Part shown: positions 1-14,000 of the stretch, one piece after another
Position numbering within the stretch: the stretch's first letter is position 1
Layout of the letters: each line of letters opens with the position of its first letter
Source of the DNA: Macrocystis pyrifera
Taxonomy: Eukaryota; Sar; Phaeophyceae; Laminariales; Laminariaceae
DNA: 64,000 nt
Direction: 5' to 3'
Assembly: GCA_031763025.1 (NCBI GenBank)
Contig: JASSKH010000001.1
Coordinates: 5,930,024 to 5,994,023 of the forward strand
The notes under the pieces: model-generated
The model's database searches: none
Seen by the model: the letters and a program-made list of their open reading frames with translations, nothing else
Told to the model about the DNA's origin: nothing
Program-made: the position numbers and the translations under genes

Positions 1-739
1 CGAGAAACAAAGGCCCGAGAACGTCGGGGCTGGTGTTGTGGTTCGCCTGCTGGCTGTTTACGGGAGATCTGTGCGGCCGTGTTACCGTGCTAGCTGTGAG
101 TTGGGTGTAGTGTACGGCCGTCCTGATGTGATACTTTGACTCGACTGCAAAGACCAGCTGACTTGCTGCTGTTCGTGTTTTCGATTTGCTCTTCGATATT
201 CCTTTTTATTTTGTCAATGGGTTGTAAATCGTTCATTTTCTCGGAACCTAAAAAACGAACGAAGGGGAACATGTTTGCGCTAGGGGCCAGTCAGCACCTT
301 GTTTATTTTCATTTCGATTTTCGATTTCCATTGTCGATTCTGTTTGGACACGCCCTGATTGGTATGGTTCCCCTTTGTAGATCCTGGCCGCATTCCACGG
401 ATTTTCAAAACAACCAGGTCAAGTTTTCACGGTTTTCAACGAGGTTGAAGTTTTCAATCTCCCCCGAAGTTTGTTTCAAGCTACATGTTCTACGAGGTAC
501 AGCAGTGGTATATCTCAGGGTGTATCTATAGCTCAGCAGCAGCATCTTCTGCAAATGTCAGGGGACGGCGTTGAAGACATGTGACGGGACAACGGCTTAT
601 TATTACTTTAATGCACCACCGAGTTTTCGTGTGGGAGCTGCTAAACTTGTGACTGACGACCCCCCCCCCCCCCCCGCGCGCGCGCTATTGGCGTCTCCTC
701 TCTTCCTGACCCCTGACGGTATTTATTTAGTAGCAAGCA
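1..739. other. 5' flank of ABCG gene, no gene seen
   Basis: No exon or convincing promoter is visible here. The stretch is AT-richer than the exons and contains a pure C tract at about 660-675 followed by alternating CG. Short open frames lack coding character. The ABCG promoter and transcription start presumably lie within or just upstream of this stretch, but no TATA or initiator could be assigned. Confidence 0.5.
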
Positions 740-817
740 GCAGCATCAACAGCCAACCGCACCAGCAGCAACAGCAACAAGAGCAACGGCACCAGCAGCA
801 AGCAGCAGCATCACAGC
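740..817 (+). repeat. CAG/CAA-rich leader just before the ABCG start codon
   Basis: CAG, CAA and CAC triplets run directly up to the ATG at 818. Interrupted CAG runs recur across the window (16404-16432, 43847-43889, 55560-55710), so this looks like an ordinary triplet expansion in the probable 5' UTR and not a dedicated regulatory site. Confidence 0.6.
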
Positions 818-1009
818 ATGCAAGACCCAACAGCAGACGAGGCAAAGGCGGCAGGCGTGATGGAATCCGGCGGTGCGCCTTCCTCGAGCACGATGGAAGA
901 GATTCCCGTGGACAACTCCACGCCCCCGTTCCACGAGTCCGCGTCCTCTGCGGCCCAGTCGACCTCGTTCAAGAAGTCCGCGGCCGTCGGCCCAAGCATG
1001 GCTTCAAAG
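818..1009 (+). CDS. ABCG exon 1 (N-terminal tail)
   Basis: This exon encodes residues 1-64: a Ser/Ala/Glu-rich, low-complexity cytosolic tail with no motif. It ends in phase 0 at TCAAAG followed by a GTGGGT donor. N-termini of this family are poorly conserved, so the start rests on the first in-frame ATG after the CAG leader. Confidence 0.8.
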
Positions 1010-4000
1010 GTGGGTGGGCGGGTGGGTGAGTGGGTGTTAGCTCTTGGTAGAGTGCATACGGCGCCCTCCTGTGTTCAGCCCTTTATTTCTTTATTGACGG
1101 CGTCTTTAGGGCTGCAGTCCCATCGTGGGTGCGAAAACGCTTCAAACTGTAATCAAATTTAGTTTATGTGCACTGCAGTACTAAAAAGGGTTCATGGCGC
1201 CTTTCAAGGGGCCTTACCCGCGTGTTTGGGGGGAGGCGAACTTCGGTACGCGGAGAATTAAAGTGGGATCGTTTTTGTAACCCTTGAAAAGAGGTCCTTG
1301 GACACCCCCTCTATAAATATATAAAATTGAACAAAAAAAAAAAAGCAGCTGTGAGTGAGATCGAGTATTTCGTCGAGAATCATCATCTCTACGTATGCGA
1401 GCTGTGTGTCATAGTATTACGGAGGGCCATAGTAAATAGGACCTACAGCACACACAAAAACCTATACATCTTCCTATTTTTGCCAACAATATTTAGTCCT
1501 GTTTACGATGGCCCCCTGTGCTAGTGATGCTTCCACCGCGCACACTACGGGCTTCGTATGGCCTCACACAGGGTATACAGTCCGTATGTGAGGGGAGACT
1601 AAATCTGAAGCTGCAGAGTTCAAGGGGTGCATTTGTCTATATTCGGAAAATGATTGAAGTAGTTTCGGAGGTTGCACGTGCAGTTGGTCGCCACCAGTGA
1701 GGAAATTTCCGGTGAGTATTTCTATATCTATAGCAGACCCGTCCTCGTGTCCCCGCATCGGAGCTTTGTTACGTTTCCGTGTGAGTGATACTGGTATAAA
1801 TTTTATTACGGGGGACCATAGTAAACAGGACCAAATATTGTTAGTAAAAATACCTAAATATATAGGTTTTTATGTATGCCATAGGTCCTGTTAACTCTAG
1901 ACCCCCGTAACAGCTGTATTTGACCCCTTTAGCACCGGAGTCCCGTTTTGGGGAGAAAGTACTGAGAATTAGAGTGGTTTGTCCCCAACAGGGAAGTGCG
2001 GTTCTATAAGGCTTGAGATTCGTAGTCGATAGCGCCGAAGTGTCGTGATCCCACGTCTCTCTGCATGTAGCAGAGTGTTTGAACAGAGTGTACGTGATCC
2101 CACGTCTCTCTGCGTTAGCAGAGTGTTCTTACAGAGTGTTCTTGCTGTTGAGCTACGAGGGCTATTAATAGAGTGTATGACAGCTCGGGCTGAGACAGCA
2201 GACACCAGACAGCAGTCCGATGATGGGATGATGAGTGAGGGCCGAGGGGCGAGCAATCATCGTTGCTCTCGCGGCGCTCAGGTCCAAGGACAGTTCACCG
2301 GGGCCTTCCAAAGTCCCGCTGAATAGAATCCGCTACATACATACACATACAGTAGGCAGAATAGCCGACAATGAGGATCCGTCAGCGGAACGTGGAGGAG
2401 AAGGCTCCGTGGCGAGATCCAGACATGAAAATCTCCGGAGTTCCCCGAGCAAAGCTTCTGGAAGAACTGTCTGGAAGGACGCTGGGGCTTCGACTATATG
2501 ATTAAGCGTGTTGGTTCCGGAGACATGGTATCCACATAGTACGGTTCTGATAATAGGGTCCGGGTCCAGATAGTCTGCAAACAGCAGCAGCAGCAGCAGC
2601 AGTAGCACGGAGGTGAGATTGAGATTAAAAATGGAGTGCTTTTGCGTCGCTACGGCGTACGGAATGTGTTTTCGGGAGAAGTACACATTATTTTTTTTTG
2701 GAAGGCAATCACGGTGACTTGCTGGGTTCCTGGGCGCTGGGGCCTGTGGGCGGTGGGGGTTGCCTAATCTCTTGCACTTTCGGAATGTCAGTCTTTTTGC
2801 CTTTCGGTAAATGGCAACTGGTGAATTCAGAAAATTTCCGGCATCTTTTTCGTTTTTTTTGGAGCAAGGAAAAATGTTATTTTATATTCGTATCGTACCT
2901 GCTGGCTGTATTTTCACTTTGTCTATAGAGTATTAGACTATATAGTAACCTCAGGTGGGTTCTATGCGTGTGCGCGTACGACTTTTCCTCACTAGATGCA
3001 ATATTAAGTGCGAACCAACTGCTTGCACGGAACCCTAAGCCTGACCCTATCACTTTAACTCTCTTGGCTAAGCATTAGCCAATACTATACCCGAAGTCAA
3101 TTTATTACCGCAAAGTTATTTCGGGGGGCCATGGTTAACAGGACCTACGATGGAGACAAAAACTTATGTATATATCCCTATTTTTACAAAACAATATGGT
3201 CCTAGCGTCCCCGGTGGCTTGGTAGGTGGTCCGCGTGCCTATCAAGATCAATTTCGTGGGTTCAAATCTCACCGAGTGCATGCTCGTAGGGACTTTTTCT
3301 TGCGTAAAAAATTGATAAGCGGAAAGCGCGAGAGCGTGAGTTAGCTACATTCGATGAAAATCGACGAGCAGGGGGAATGCTGAACCCTATGCGCGACAAA
3401 AAAGAAAGGCACGTACCGGGGGGAGAAGGGACGACACCTGTGACCACGGCTTGTCCAGAAGATCGTCGAGGGTAAAAACCTCCTACGAGAGGGCTGGAAG
3501 AAAGTGAAAGTGATGATGAAAAAAAAAATATATATATATATATATATACCTGGTATATACTATGGTCCCCCGTAATAGTAAAGTCGTATTCCACTAGGGC
3601 TAGCACCGACCCGGAAATGATTGGTTTGTGTTTTTGTTGTTTGACTCTGTTGATATGATGGCTGATGGATTTCGATATCTTGGTAGGGCTGCTAAATGTA
3701 GTTGTAGGCGACACTTCTTCGTATTGACTGTTTTTTCGAAGAATGGGTGGGTAGGTGCATGAGCGCTTGTATGCCTGGTATGTGTACAACTGCAGCGTAC
3801 TCGTATAATTTCTATTTTCCATTCAGCACGCTGCCAGGCTGTTTTTTCTGTGCGGTTCGATTTCGAGCTTCAGATTTTTATTTCTCGATCCCGAAAATGA
3901 AAACTTCTGCTTTTTATGCAGTCCGAACATGCAAAATCCGATCGGAATTTTTTCGATTTGAGAAGCCGATGGGCCAAGTCGTCAGATTTTGGCCCAGAAG

Positions 4001-7000
4001 CCGACGGATTGGGCCATCAGATTTTCAAATGGCAAAATGGCATGGTCTCTAAATCCAAGATGCTGTCCACGACAGCAAGCGGCAGCAGAACGATCAATGA
4101 GTTGGATGGTAACAAAAGCTTTATACGAGTAAGTGACGTTGCGTCGCGCCCGACGCGAAGTCGGCGGGCGGCGCGTCTCTCCGCTGCCAGTCTGCAGTCG
4201 GCTGGCGCGACCAAGAGAAGCGCACTCGTTGCACACCTCTCCGTGGATACGTACCCGTAGAGACTACAGCAGCACGGTCAAACACATCGTGTTAAAATAC
4301 AAAATACCAAGACAGATTGACTCCAGCGCACTCGGCACGTCTCTTCGCCGCCAAACCAGAAGCAGTCAAGGTAGGCTCGGACGCTTGGGTCCTACGGCCA
4401 TTGCTGTGCACTCGGCGCGTTTTTTTGCGGCGCCAGACCACAACGACAGCAGTTGGTCTCGGCGTCTGCGTGAATTTCTACACGCACAATACATCCGATT
4501 TTTCCGCGTAGGAAGACTGCTGTTTCGATTTCCGGACTTCACAGCTGAAAACGCGATCTGGTCAAAATCTGAAGATCAATGTCTGGACTGCATAGGAAAC
4601 AGCCTTAGAACTGGCGTTGTCGGTTGACGGATTTGACGGTTTACTTTTTACCCGTTAAAGCCTCTCGAGACTCGATGTACTAGTTTTTTTAGTGTAGAGT
4701 TCCGTGACGGCTGACCGTCAAGGCCGTCAAGGGGCGAGAGTTCCGTCAGCCATCGCATCATATTTGCCGCTGCCGCTGGTGTTTTTTTTTGTTTTTTTTT
4801 TTCTGCTGCCGTGCTTGAAAAAGAATACCTACCGCCCACGTGTTACCGATGGCCGCCTGTACCACCACCTCTACGGACCATTAAGCAGCTGGTATTATCA
4901 ATCAGAAATGTGTGTTAGTTGTGTAAAGCCAGCTCAAACAGGGAATCTCGTGGAACCACGAGTATTTACAGTAGTAAGACATAGGATATTTTCAATCTTT
5001 AATCAGACACCGACCGGGTGTATTGTACTGCATCCTTAACCCTTCCCCTAGCTTCGGTGAAGTTTAACCCCAACCTACCCTAACCCCGATGAACTCTAGC
5101 CCCATCCTGCCCTGATCCCGACGAACTCTATAACCCAAACCCACCCCTCGCCCCGACAAAACTCTACCCCGAACCTACCCCTAACTCTACCCCAACTTCG
5201 ATGAGCTGTAACCCTGATGAACTTTAACCCCAACCTACCCCTCACCCCGATGAACTCTGGCCCCAACCTACCCTACCCCCCGATGAACTCTGACCCCGAC
5301 CTACCCCTAACCCCGATGAAGTCTAACCCCAACCAATACCGACCTGTAGGCCTTTTCCCTGGTTGTAGACAAAATGGTTTGAGATCCAGTTGACTTTAAA
5401 CTTTGGAACCCTAACCTGACAGCCTGGGAATTTTCTCGGAATATGATGTGATGAGATTTTCGGGGTGTGTGGATTCTCAACCATTTTGTCGACGTCGGGC
5501 CAATCGTTACGTGCTGTTCTTCTTTCCTTGTTTGTTTCCTATTTACTTCCTTTGTTCCTCCATTAGTTCCTATTTCCTTCCTTTTCCTCCGCCTCTGTCT
5601 CCAAACGGAGAACAATCGCACACGACAACAGCAAAATATAAGCCGGCCAGCCTCAGAATTTTATCGGAACGTGGTGTAAGGCAGGAAGCTCGCACGTTGT
5701 TTTGTGGACACGCTCTAAACATGTAACTCTGATTTTGTTCGATTTTTTTGTTGCTTTGGTTGTTTGCTTCGTTTGTGCGTTTCGCTTTTCTTTTTTGTTA
5801 TTTTTCCACTTAAGGTCGGGATTGGCGGAAACCACACGCTGTCGGCTATGGAGCTGTCGTACACGATACAAATCGCTGGAAAGGACTCGAAGGTGAAAAA
5901 AACATGAAACGGCTGAAACGGTCGCTGTTTTGTGCAAGGGTATGTCAGTTGTATGTTACCAGGTCCCGCTCTGACCAGGAGTATAAGCACCGTTATATAT
6001 CGGTAAGGGTCCACACGGGGATTGTGTTCCCGGTCCAGACTGAAAAAAAGGGGTTACTCGTGCGAGTAAACCAGTAAAGATAACTTGGTGTGTGTTGCTG
6101 GTTCTGCTACGTGTTATCCTGCTGTAAGCAAATATGGTGCGATGGTTGATGACGATATTCCCCCTTGACGGACAGCCGTCAAGGGCAGCCGTCAAGGGCA
6201 GATGTCAAGCAAATCCCCACGCTAAAACTAGTTTATTTCATCTGAAGAGGTCTTCACGGGCCTAGAATACTGTAGGCCGCCAGTCGACGTCTTTGACCGC
6301 AAGAGTAGTCGCATGCGTATCGCCTCCCTCCCTCTTTAACTCCCGCCCTTCCTTGGTCAGAAGGGCCTGTTGGGTTTTTTTTTTGTTCTCTGTTGGTCGG
6401 ACGTTGTTTCGTGTCTACCTGTCTGTCTCTCTTATCATTCCTCATCCCTCCCTCCCCCTCCTCCGTCCCTCCCTCTCTCTCTCCCTCCTTCCCTCCCTCC
6501 CTCCTTACCCCCTCCCCACGTGCTTCCATCCCTCAGGAGAAAGAGTCTAAGACGCTGATCCACCCCCTGACGTTCGCGATCAAGCCGACGGAGATGGTGG
6601 CCATCATGGGGGCCTCTGGAGCGGGGAAGAGCACGCTGCTGGACGTGCTCGCTCAGCGCATTCCCTTCAGCCAGGCAAGCGAGACCGCACACACGTGCGC
6701 CGCAAGCCGTCTTTTTTGTAACCGTTGATTTTATTTTTAGGTTATAGCCGTTGGCGATGTTTTTGCCGCCCGTTGATGATGTTTTCATGTTATAGCCGTT
6801 CGCGATGTTTTAGTCGCTTCCGTCTGTCGAGCACGCTTGTGTTGGATCACCCTAGTACGGGGGACCATAGTAAATAGGACCTACCAGGTACGTGTATACG
6901 CAAAAACCTACCCGGTATATATTTACCTATTTTTGCCAACAATATTCGGTCCTATTTACTATGGTCCCCCGTATTTTTTTTTTTTTTTAATCGTCCGGCG

Positions 7001-8568
7001 GATTGGTAAAAATCAAGCTCAAGGTCACCACACTCCCACTTTCCAATTTGGTGTCGTGTGTTAATTTAGCCCATAGCTCCCGTTGCAACATCAGAACAGG
7101 CTGCTGTTTCCCCTCGAGTCTGGGCACGTTGACCCGTATTAGTCGTATCTCAGATCAACTATGGTCACAGAGTGGACCCTCTCCTCCCCCCTCCCTGCTA
7201 CGGCTCGTGGCCTTCATCTGTATCGCGACAAGAGTCCAGTCCTTTCTTGCCTCGTTGACGCGCGTCTAATTGCGCCCAACCATGCTCTATAGGCGATCTC
7301 GTCAGTTCATTCCTGTTCATTCTTGCAAATGTATTCACGAAGTGAACGCTATTACGGGGGACCACAGTAAACAGGACCAAACATTGTTACTAAACACAGC
7401 GAAATATGTAAGTTTTTGTGTGTACCGTAGGTCCTATTTAATAGGGTCCCCCGTGATAGCAGCATTCGAGGGTACACCACTCTAGTAGTGTAGATATTTC
7501 GTGTCACGTGAAGAGATGGTGTTGATAACAATGTATTTATTTATACGTGTGTGATTTATGTTTTTTTTGTTCGGTGGGGGGGGGGGGTCGTCCTCGCGCT
7601 GAACAGGTGGACGGCAGCTACCTTCTCGACGGGCAGGCCATTCAGCCCAAAGAGTTCAAGCGCATGTCGGGCTACGTCATGCAGGTCTGCTCGCTCGTTT
7701 TGTAGCTACGATTGCGTGTTGTACCTGTCTCCTAAGTAGTTGGTTGTTGTCGTGTGCCGGTGTACCGGTATTGTGTACTTTTTTTATCGGGTGTACCGCT
7801 GTTGTGCACATGGTAGTAGTTGTCGTTGTGTCGAAGCGTATTTTCTGTGTTTCGATGGAGGTTCTGTTTGTTGTTTCGCTCCGGACTTCACAGTAGTTGT
7901 GTAACGGTCTGCTCGTAGGCTGTGCGTGTAACGGTCTGTTTTTGAAACGGCCACTTTGTTGTGGAACGACGTGACTGTCTGAAGGGGTGAGGTGTCCATA
8001 TATGTTATATGGCGTTACGACCTGTAAAATGTTATGTAGTGGCTCATTTGCGTAGCGACGTGTAAAAATGTTATGTAACGGCCCATTTGTGTAACGACCA
8101 GCAAAATAGTATGTAACGGTCCATTGTGCAACGTCCTAAACTACTCATTTGTATATACGAGTACATCGTATCCATTAATTTTTTGTCATGTTGCCCCCTT
8201 TTTTTCTGTTTCCAGGATGACGCCCTCTACCCACTATTGTCAGTGCGCGAGACCTTGCAGTTCGCAGCCGAGCTCCGCATCCCCAACATGCACAAGGTAC
8301 TGCAAACCTCGTCGGGGAGGGGAGATAGGGGATAGGGGACAGGGGATGATATATTTGTACGAGTAGGAGGCGGAAGAAACCCCAGCCTGGTTGAGTAAAT
8401 GGTGAGTGGCTTTTTGGCGGGCTTGACTGAAAATTGGGACTTGAATGGGGAAAAATGGACGGGGGGAAAAAAAAAATATATATATTTTACCGTATCGAGC
8501 ACACCTTGCAACCAGGAACCCGGCGTCGGAAGCAGACTGCAAGGAGTTGTACAGCATACTGGGAGGAA

Positions 8569-8629
<61 letters not shown>

Positions 8630-8657
8630 GGGGGGGGAAACGAGAGAGCGGGGGGGG

Positions 8658-8749
<92 letters not shown>

Positions 8750-10398
8750 GGGGGGGGGGGGGGCGAAGACTTGGGAGGGAAGAAGGAGGGAGGGACGGAT
8801 AGTAAGAGGAAGGACGGGGGAAGGAGGAGAGAGGGAAAGAGCGGGGGGGGATGTGGTTGGTAGCGCCTCCACAAGCAGCACGCCGCTCACGTCACCGTGG
8901 CAGACAAAAAAATGCGGCTATTTTTTTCCTGCGGCTCGGCACTCGGCACTGGGCCGATTCCGCTGAGATCGTTGACCCCCCCCTTCCCCTCCCGATGCAT
9001 GCCCGCTTTCTTTTCTGGTCTGAAGGGCGAGAAGTACAAGCTGGTGGCGGAGACCATCGTTGACTCCCCTCGCCCCCACCCCATGTATGCTAACCTATCA
9101 TCGTTGACTCCCCTCCCCTCCACCCCATGCATGCCAACTTATCTGGTGCGCACAGGGCGAGAAGTACAAGCTGGTGGAGGAGACGATCAAGCAGCTCAAG
9201 CTCACCAACTGTGCGGACACAAAAATCGGAAACGAGATCCACCGTGGGATTTCGGGAGGTGAGCATTAAAATGGAATGCCTGCAAAAAACAAATATTTGC
9301 AAAAACGTTCTGTTACGGGGCCCATTGTACATAGGACCTTCTATTGTTAGTAGAAGTAGGGAAATATATAGGTTTTTGTGTGTACCGTAGGTCCTATTTA
9401 CTATGGTCCTCCGTATATCGACTGCCTCTACCCATGACAACAAGTAGGATTCTTGAAAACTAACGTACGAGTCTGCCGATGGAGCTCACTTTCTTCATGC
9501 AAAGCCTCATTCTCTCTTACGAAACACCGCGGATTTTTTTCTCGGAATGTTCCCTGTCTCTAATAATCCTCTCATTTTGAATCGTTGTAAGACCTTAAGA
9601 TACACCAGGTAATATTATGCGTACATAGTGCGAAAATATACGGGTATGCCTGGTATACCAGTATTATGCATGTAAGGCGGTATTTATACATCGAGAAAAT
9701 AAACCAAACCGAAGTTGCAAAATCGAGAAATTCCTCGAAGGTCATCTTTGCAAGCTTGGTGTCATACTTCGACTTGAGGATGAATTCCAAGTGCCACCGA
9801 GTCTGTAGGTTTGAGTGTGGTCTATTACGGGGGACCATAGTAAATAGGACCTACGGTACATACAAACACCTATATATTTACCTATTTTTTATGACAATGT
9901 TTGGTCCTATTTACTAAGGTCCCCCGTAATGTTAATAGTACAACTCCTGCCAACTTGTAACCGACGAATTCGCTGGCTGTTTATGCCGAGTGTCATGAAA
10001 GGCGACTGGTACTCGTACGTGTGTACCGTTTCCTGTTCTTTTCTTTTAATCACTTTGTCACCCGTTATGATGTTCTGTGAATCGAGCAGGTGAGAAGCGG
10101 CGCGTCTCGATCGGAGTGGACACGGTGCAACAGCCTTCGATCATCTTCCTCGACGAGCCCACCTCTGGTCTCGGTGAGTCCTATCTAATAGTACTCTTGG
10201 TTTTTTTCAGTAGTTTTTTTTTGGCGTTCCCACTGTTCTTCGATTTTTTCATCGATCTTTGCTACCTTACGCTGGTGAGAGAAAAAAACATGGAAGCGCT
10301 TTTCTTTGCTCATGATAAAAAAAAAAAACATGGAAGTATTTTTTTGCCGATGATGAAAAAACGCATGAAGTATTTTTGTTGTTGTTGTTGTTATTGGT

Positions 10399-10449
<51 letters not shown>

Positions 10450-10988
10450 GCTGGTCGTGTTGCTGTCGTGTTGGCTATTAGTAGTCGCGGTAACAACCTT
10501 ATCGAAAGTCCATGCTCTTCCTGTTCTAACGTTCCTTCGAATGTGTCATCCCTTGAAACGTTAGAAGAGCAGTCCCGTGTTGGAGACAAACTGCACTACA
10601 TGCTGTAGAAGGAAGGGTTATGGCTTTCCAAGATAACTACACTACGTACGTGCCAGGTACTCGGTATGTGCTTCGCGATGTCTATTATTCTGCGCCTGGC
10701 CTTGGGCGTTATGTATGCGGTACTTATCGTATACCGGTGCGTGTCAATCCTACAGTAAGGGGTCCAAGTATACATCCTTCATGACGTCGTAGAAAACACT
10801 TCGAGTACGCACGATGGAAGTATCGCATGCAGCTTTCGCGAATATGAGTTTTCGACCGAATCCTCGATCTCACAGCTCATGTTTATTTTCTTATTTTTAC
10901 ATGAAACGGCCGACAAAATTGTCTGCTTCTGCGGAAGATAACGTTAACCCCCCCCCCCCCCCCCCCACCTCCTCTTCCCCTAACCCCG

Positions 10989-11048
<60 letters not shown>

Positions 11049-14000
11049 TTCCCTGCGCACTGGCCGCGCAGACTCTACAACCGCCTTGACGATCGCGGAA
11101 ACCCTTTCCTCCGTGTGCAAGCGTAGCCGCACGGTAGCCATGACCATCCACCAGCCTTCCACGCGGGTGTTGGACGTGTTCGACAAGGTCATGTTCCTTA
11201 GCCGGGGAAGGATGGTGAGCCTTTTTTTTTTCTCGTCTTCTTCGTCTTTTTTTTTTATTTTCACGTACGTACACCAGCAGTAGTGGTCGCTCTTTAGTGC
11301 CGGCTGAGTGGTGCCCGTTGCCCGCCTTATATATTGCCGGAGGGCCATAGCTAACAGGACCTACGGTATGCACGAAAACCTATATATTTACCTTTTTTTA
11401 CTAACAATATTTGGTCCTGTTTACTGTGGTCCCCCGTAATAATAGTATTTAGCCGTTTGGCGACGGGGGAGAGAGTAGTACTTTTACGGGGGCCATGGTT
11501 GATAGGACCTACGGTACACACAAAAACCTATATATTTGCCTTTGTTTGCTAACAATATTTGGTCCTATTTACTGTGGTCCCCCGTAAATAGTGCCTGTGG
11601 AAAATCACTCGGCAGTCCAGATGGGATTCGCCAGTATGATGTGAGAGTCTCTAGTACCGGGGAAGGACGGTGACTTTTTTTTTGTTTTGTTTTGTTTTTT
11701 GTTTTCACGTCTCGTCGTGTATTCGAATCCCCACGGTGGTCAACCATTGTTAACCCTATGCTCGCCGTCGGAGCCGATGAAGTCGCGGAGAAGTCGCCGT
11801 GGAAAGGTCGCGACGCGAGGGTTTCTTGTAGCCGTCGTTACGGCCAACGTCTGCTCTTGTCTCGTGTGTTTCGCACGGACATAGCTAGACCTACAATAGT
11901 TTGACTCGATGGGGAGGGCTTGGGTCTCCCCAGAGTCTTGCGGCGGGATTATCTCCCGATAACCATCTCTCGGGGACGGGTCAACCCCGTCAAATGACGT
12001 GAGACCGCTCGTGGCCCGAGATCTGACATTGCTTGACCGCGGGTGACGTGTCCTTTCGCGCGTGCGTGTTCACGAGATCTTCGATAGGTATCTCCGACCC
12101 TGTCTTCCACACATATAGTGGCCACTCTATAGTGCCGATTGCCCGGGTATCTGTATAAATATAGTGCTTGTGTAAACCACTAGGCACGCCGGATGGGATG
12201 ATGCGCGGAGTAGTGCCGGGAAAGGATGGTGAGCTTTTTCTTACACCTACTTGTGCCTGCTGCTGGGGCGCACGCACCGCAGAACAAAGAAAGAAGAAAA
12301 AAAAAAACGACACAAGACTCCTAAGAACGTAAAAACACAAACGAAAAAAAGAAATGAAAAAATAAACCCGGAAGCAGCGGGATTTCTTAACGGAGTTACG
12401 GAAATTGATTTTTTTTTTAACTTGGTTTTTTTAGTATACCCTTCACGGTTGGCGTGGTCGAGGAATCTCTCCTCGAACGATTCTTTTATAGAAACGCTTG
12501 CGCGTGCGTCCCTGAAGAAGTATCTCTCCCTGATTCCTTCCCCGTGCATTGAAACGAAGCGGGTATGACAGGTCAACGTACGACCGTGTACGTACCGCCG
12601 TTCAGAGGGGGGGAGAGTGTTTTAAGGATTACCCTGGGCTGGGTACTCGAACGATAATTTACCCCCGCCGGGCTGGGTAATCGAACGACAATTTACCCCC
12701 GCTGGGCAGGGTAATCGAACGATAGTTTACCCCCGCCGGGCTGGGTAATCTAACGATAATTCACCCCCGCTGGGCTGGGTAATCGAACGATAAGTTACCC
12801 CCGCTGGGCGGGGTAATCGAACGATAATTTACCCCCGCCGGGCTGGGTAATCGAACGATAATTTACCCTCGCCGGGCTGGGTAATCGAACAATAATTTAC
12901 CCCTGCTGGGCTGGGTAATCGAACGATAAGTTACCCCTATTGCCGAGTAGGCGTTGTAACACCTTCACAATAAGGCATAACATGCAACGTGCACACGAAA
13001 ACCAGCGCAAGCCGATCGCATCTATTAGGCCGTTTCCTATGCGGTTCGATTTCGAGCTTCAGATTTGTATTTTTCGATCTCAAAATCGAATGACCCTACT
13101 TATGCAGTCCGATTATGCAAAATCCGACCGGAAATTTTTCGATTTGAGAATCCGATGACCCAAGTCGTCGGATTTTGGCCCAAAATCCGACGACCTGGGT
13201 CATCAGATTTTCAAATCGAAAAATGGCATGCTCTCTAAATTCAAGATATTATCCACGACAGCAAACAGCAGCGGAACGATCGATGAGTTGGATGGTGATA
13301 CAGCTGTATAGCGGCGTTGCTTCGCGCCCGACGCGCGGACGGCGCGTCCCTCCGTGGCCAGACTAGAGTCGGCTGGCGCGGGCTCGGGCCTAGAGACCAA
13401 GAGAAGAGCACTCGGCACGCGCCTCTCCGTGGATACGTACTCGTAGACTACACTGCAGCTGTACAGCAGAAGAAGCAGCAGCAGTCAAGTCACAAAATGC
13501 AACACAACATACCAAGACAGGTTGACTCTAGCGCACTCGTCACGTCTCTTCGCCACCAGACTAGAGGCAGTCAGCGTGGGCTCGGACGCTTGGGTCCTAC
13601 GTGCAGGGCAGCGCACCCAGCGCGTCTCTTCGCGGCGCCAAATCACAAAAACAGCAGTTGGTCTCGGCGTTTGCTCGGATCTGTACACGCACAATGAATC
13701 TGATTTTTCCGCATAGGAAGGCCCTTTCGATTTGTCAAGCTCACATCTGAAAATGCCATCGGGTCAAAATCTGAAGCTCAAAAATCGAACCGCATAGGAA
13801 ACGGCCTTACTGTAGTATCAGGCAGTTTTTTTTTTTTCACTTTTTGCTGAAAACTCTTGTGATTTGTTGGTTTGGTGGTATATAGTGCTTGTTTCAACAT
13901 CAAAGTCGTACACAGCACGCACTATTAATAGTGTACTTACTCGCCGCTCGTTGTCCGAGTACCCGGGTTTTTCCCGAGTACTCGTCGAACCCGTTTGAAT

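Noticed and set aside
571-1029. 152-codon frame overlapping ABCG exon 1
   Set aside because: Different frame from the exon that leads into the conserved protein; Gln/Arg-rich from the CAG tract and reads through the exon 1 donor.
3205-3290. Functional tRNA gene
   Set aside because: Boxes A and B are present but the acceptor stem is damaged and the segment is embedded in a longer insert, so it is the head of a SINE.
7000-7150. Exon shared between 7 kb and 42 kb
   Set aside because: The match extends over sequence without a common open frame, so it is a dispersed repeat.
8227-8966. Open frames of up to 216 codons rich in Pro or Gly on both strands
   Set aside because: They only read through the G homopolymers of ABCG intron 5; composition is dictated by the run.
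12628-12945. Possible CRISPR array (34-bp units)
   Set aside because: Units are contiguous and contain no unique spacers; the context is a eukaryotic intron.
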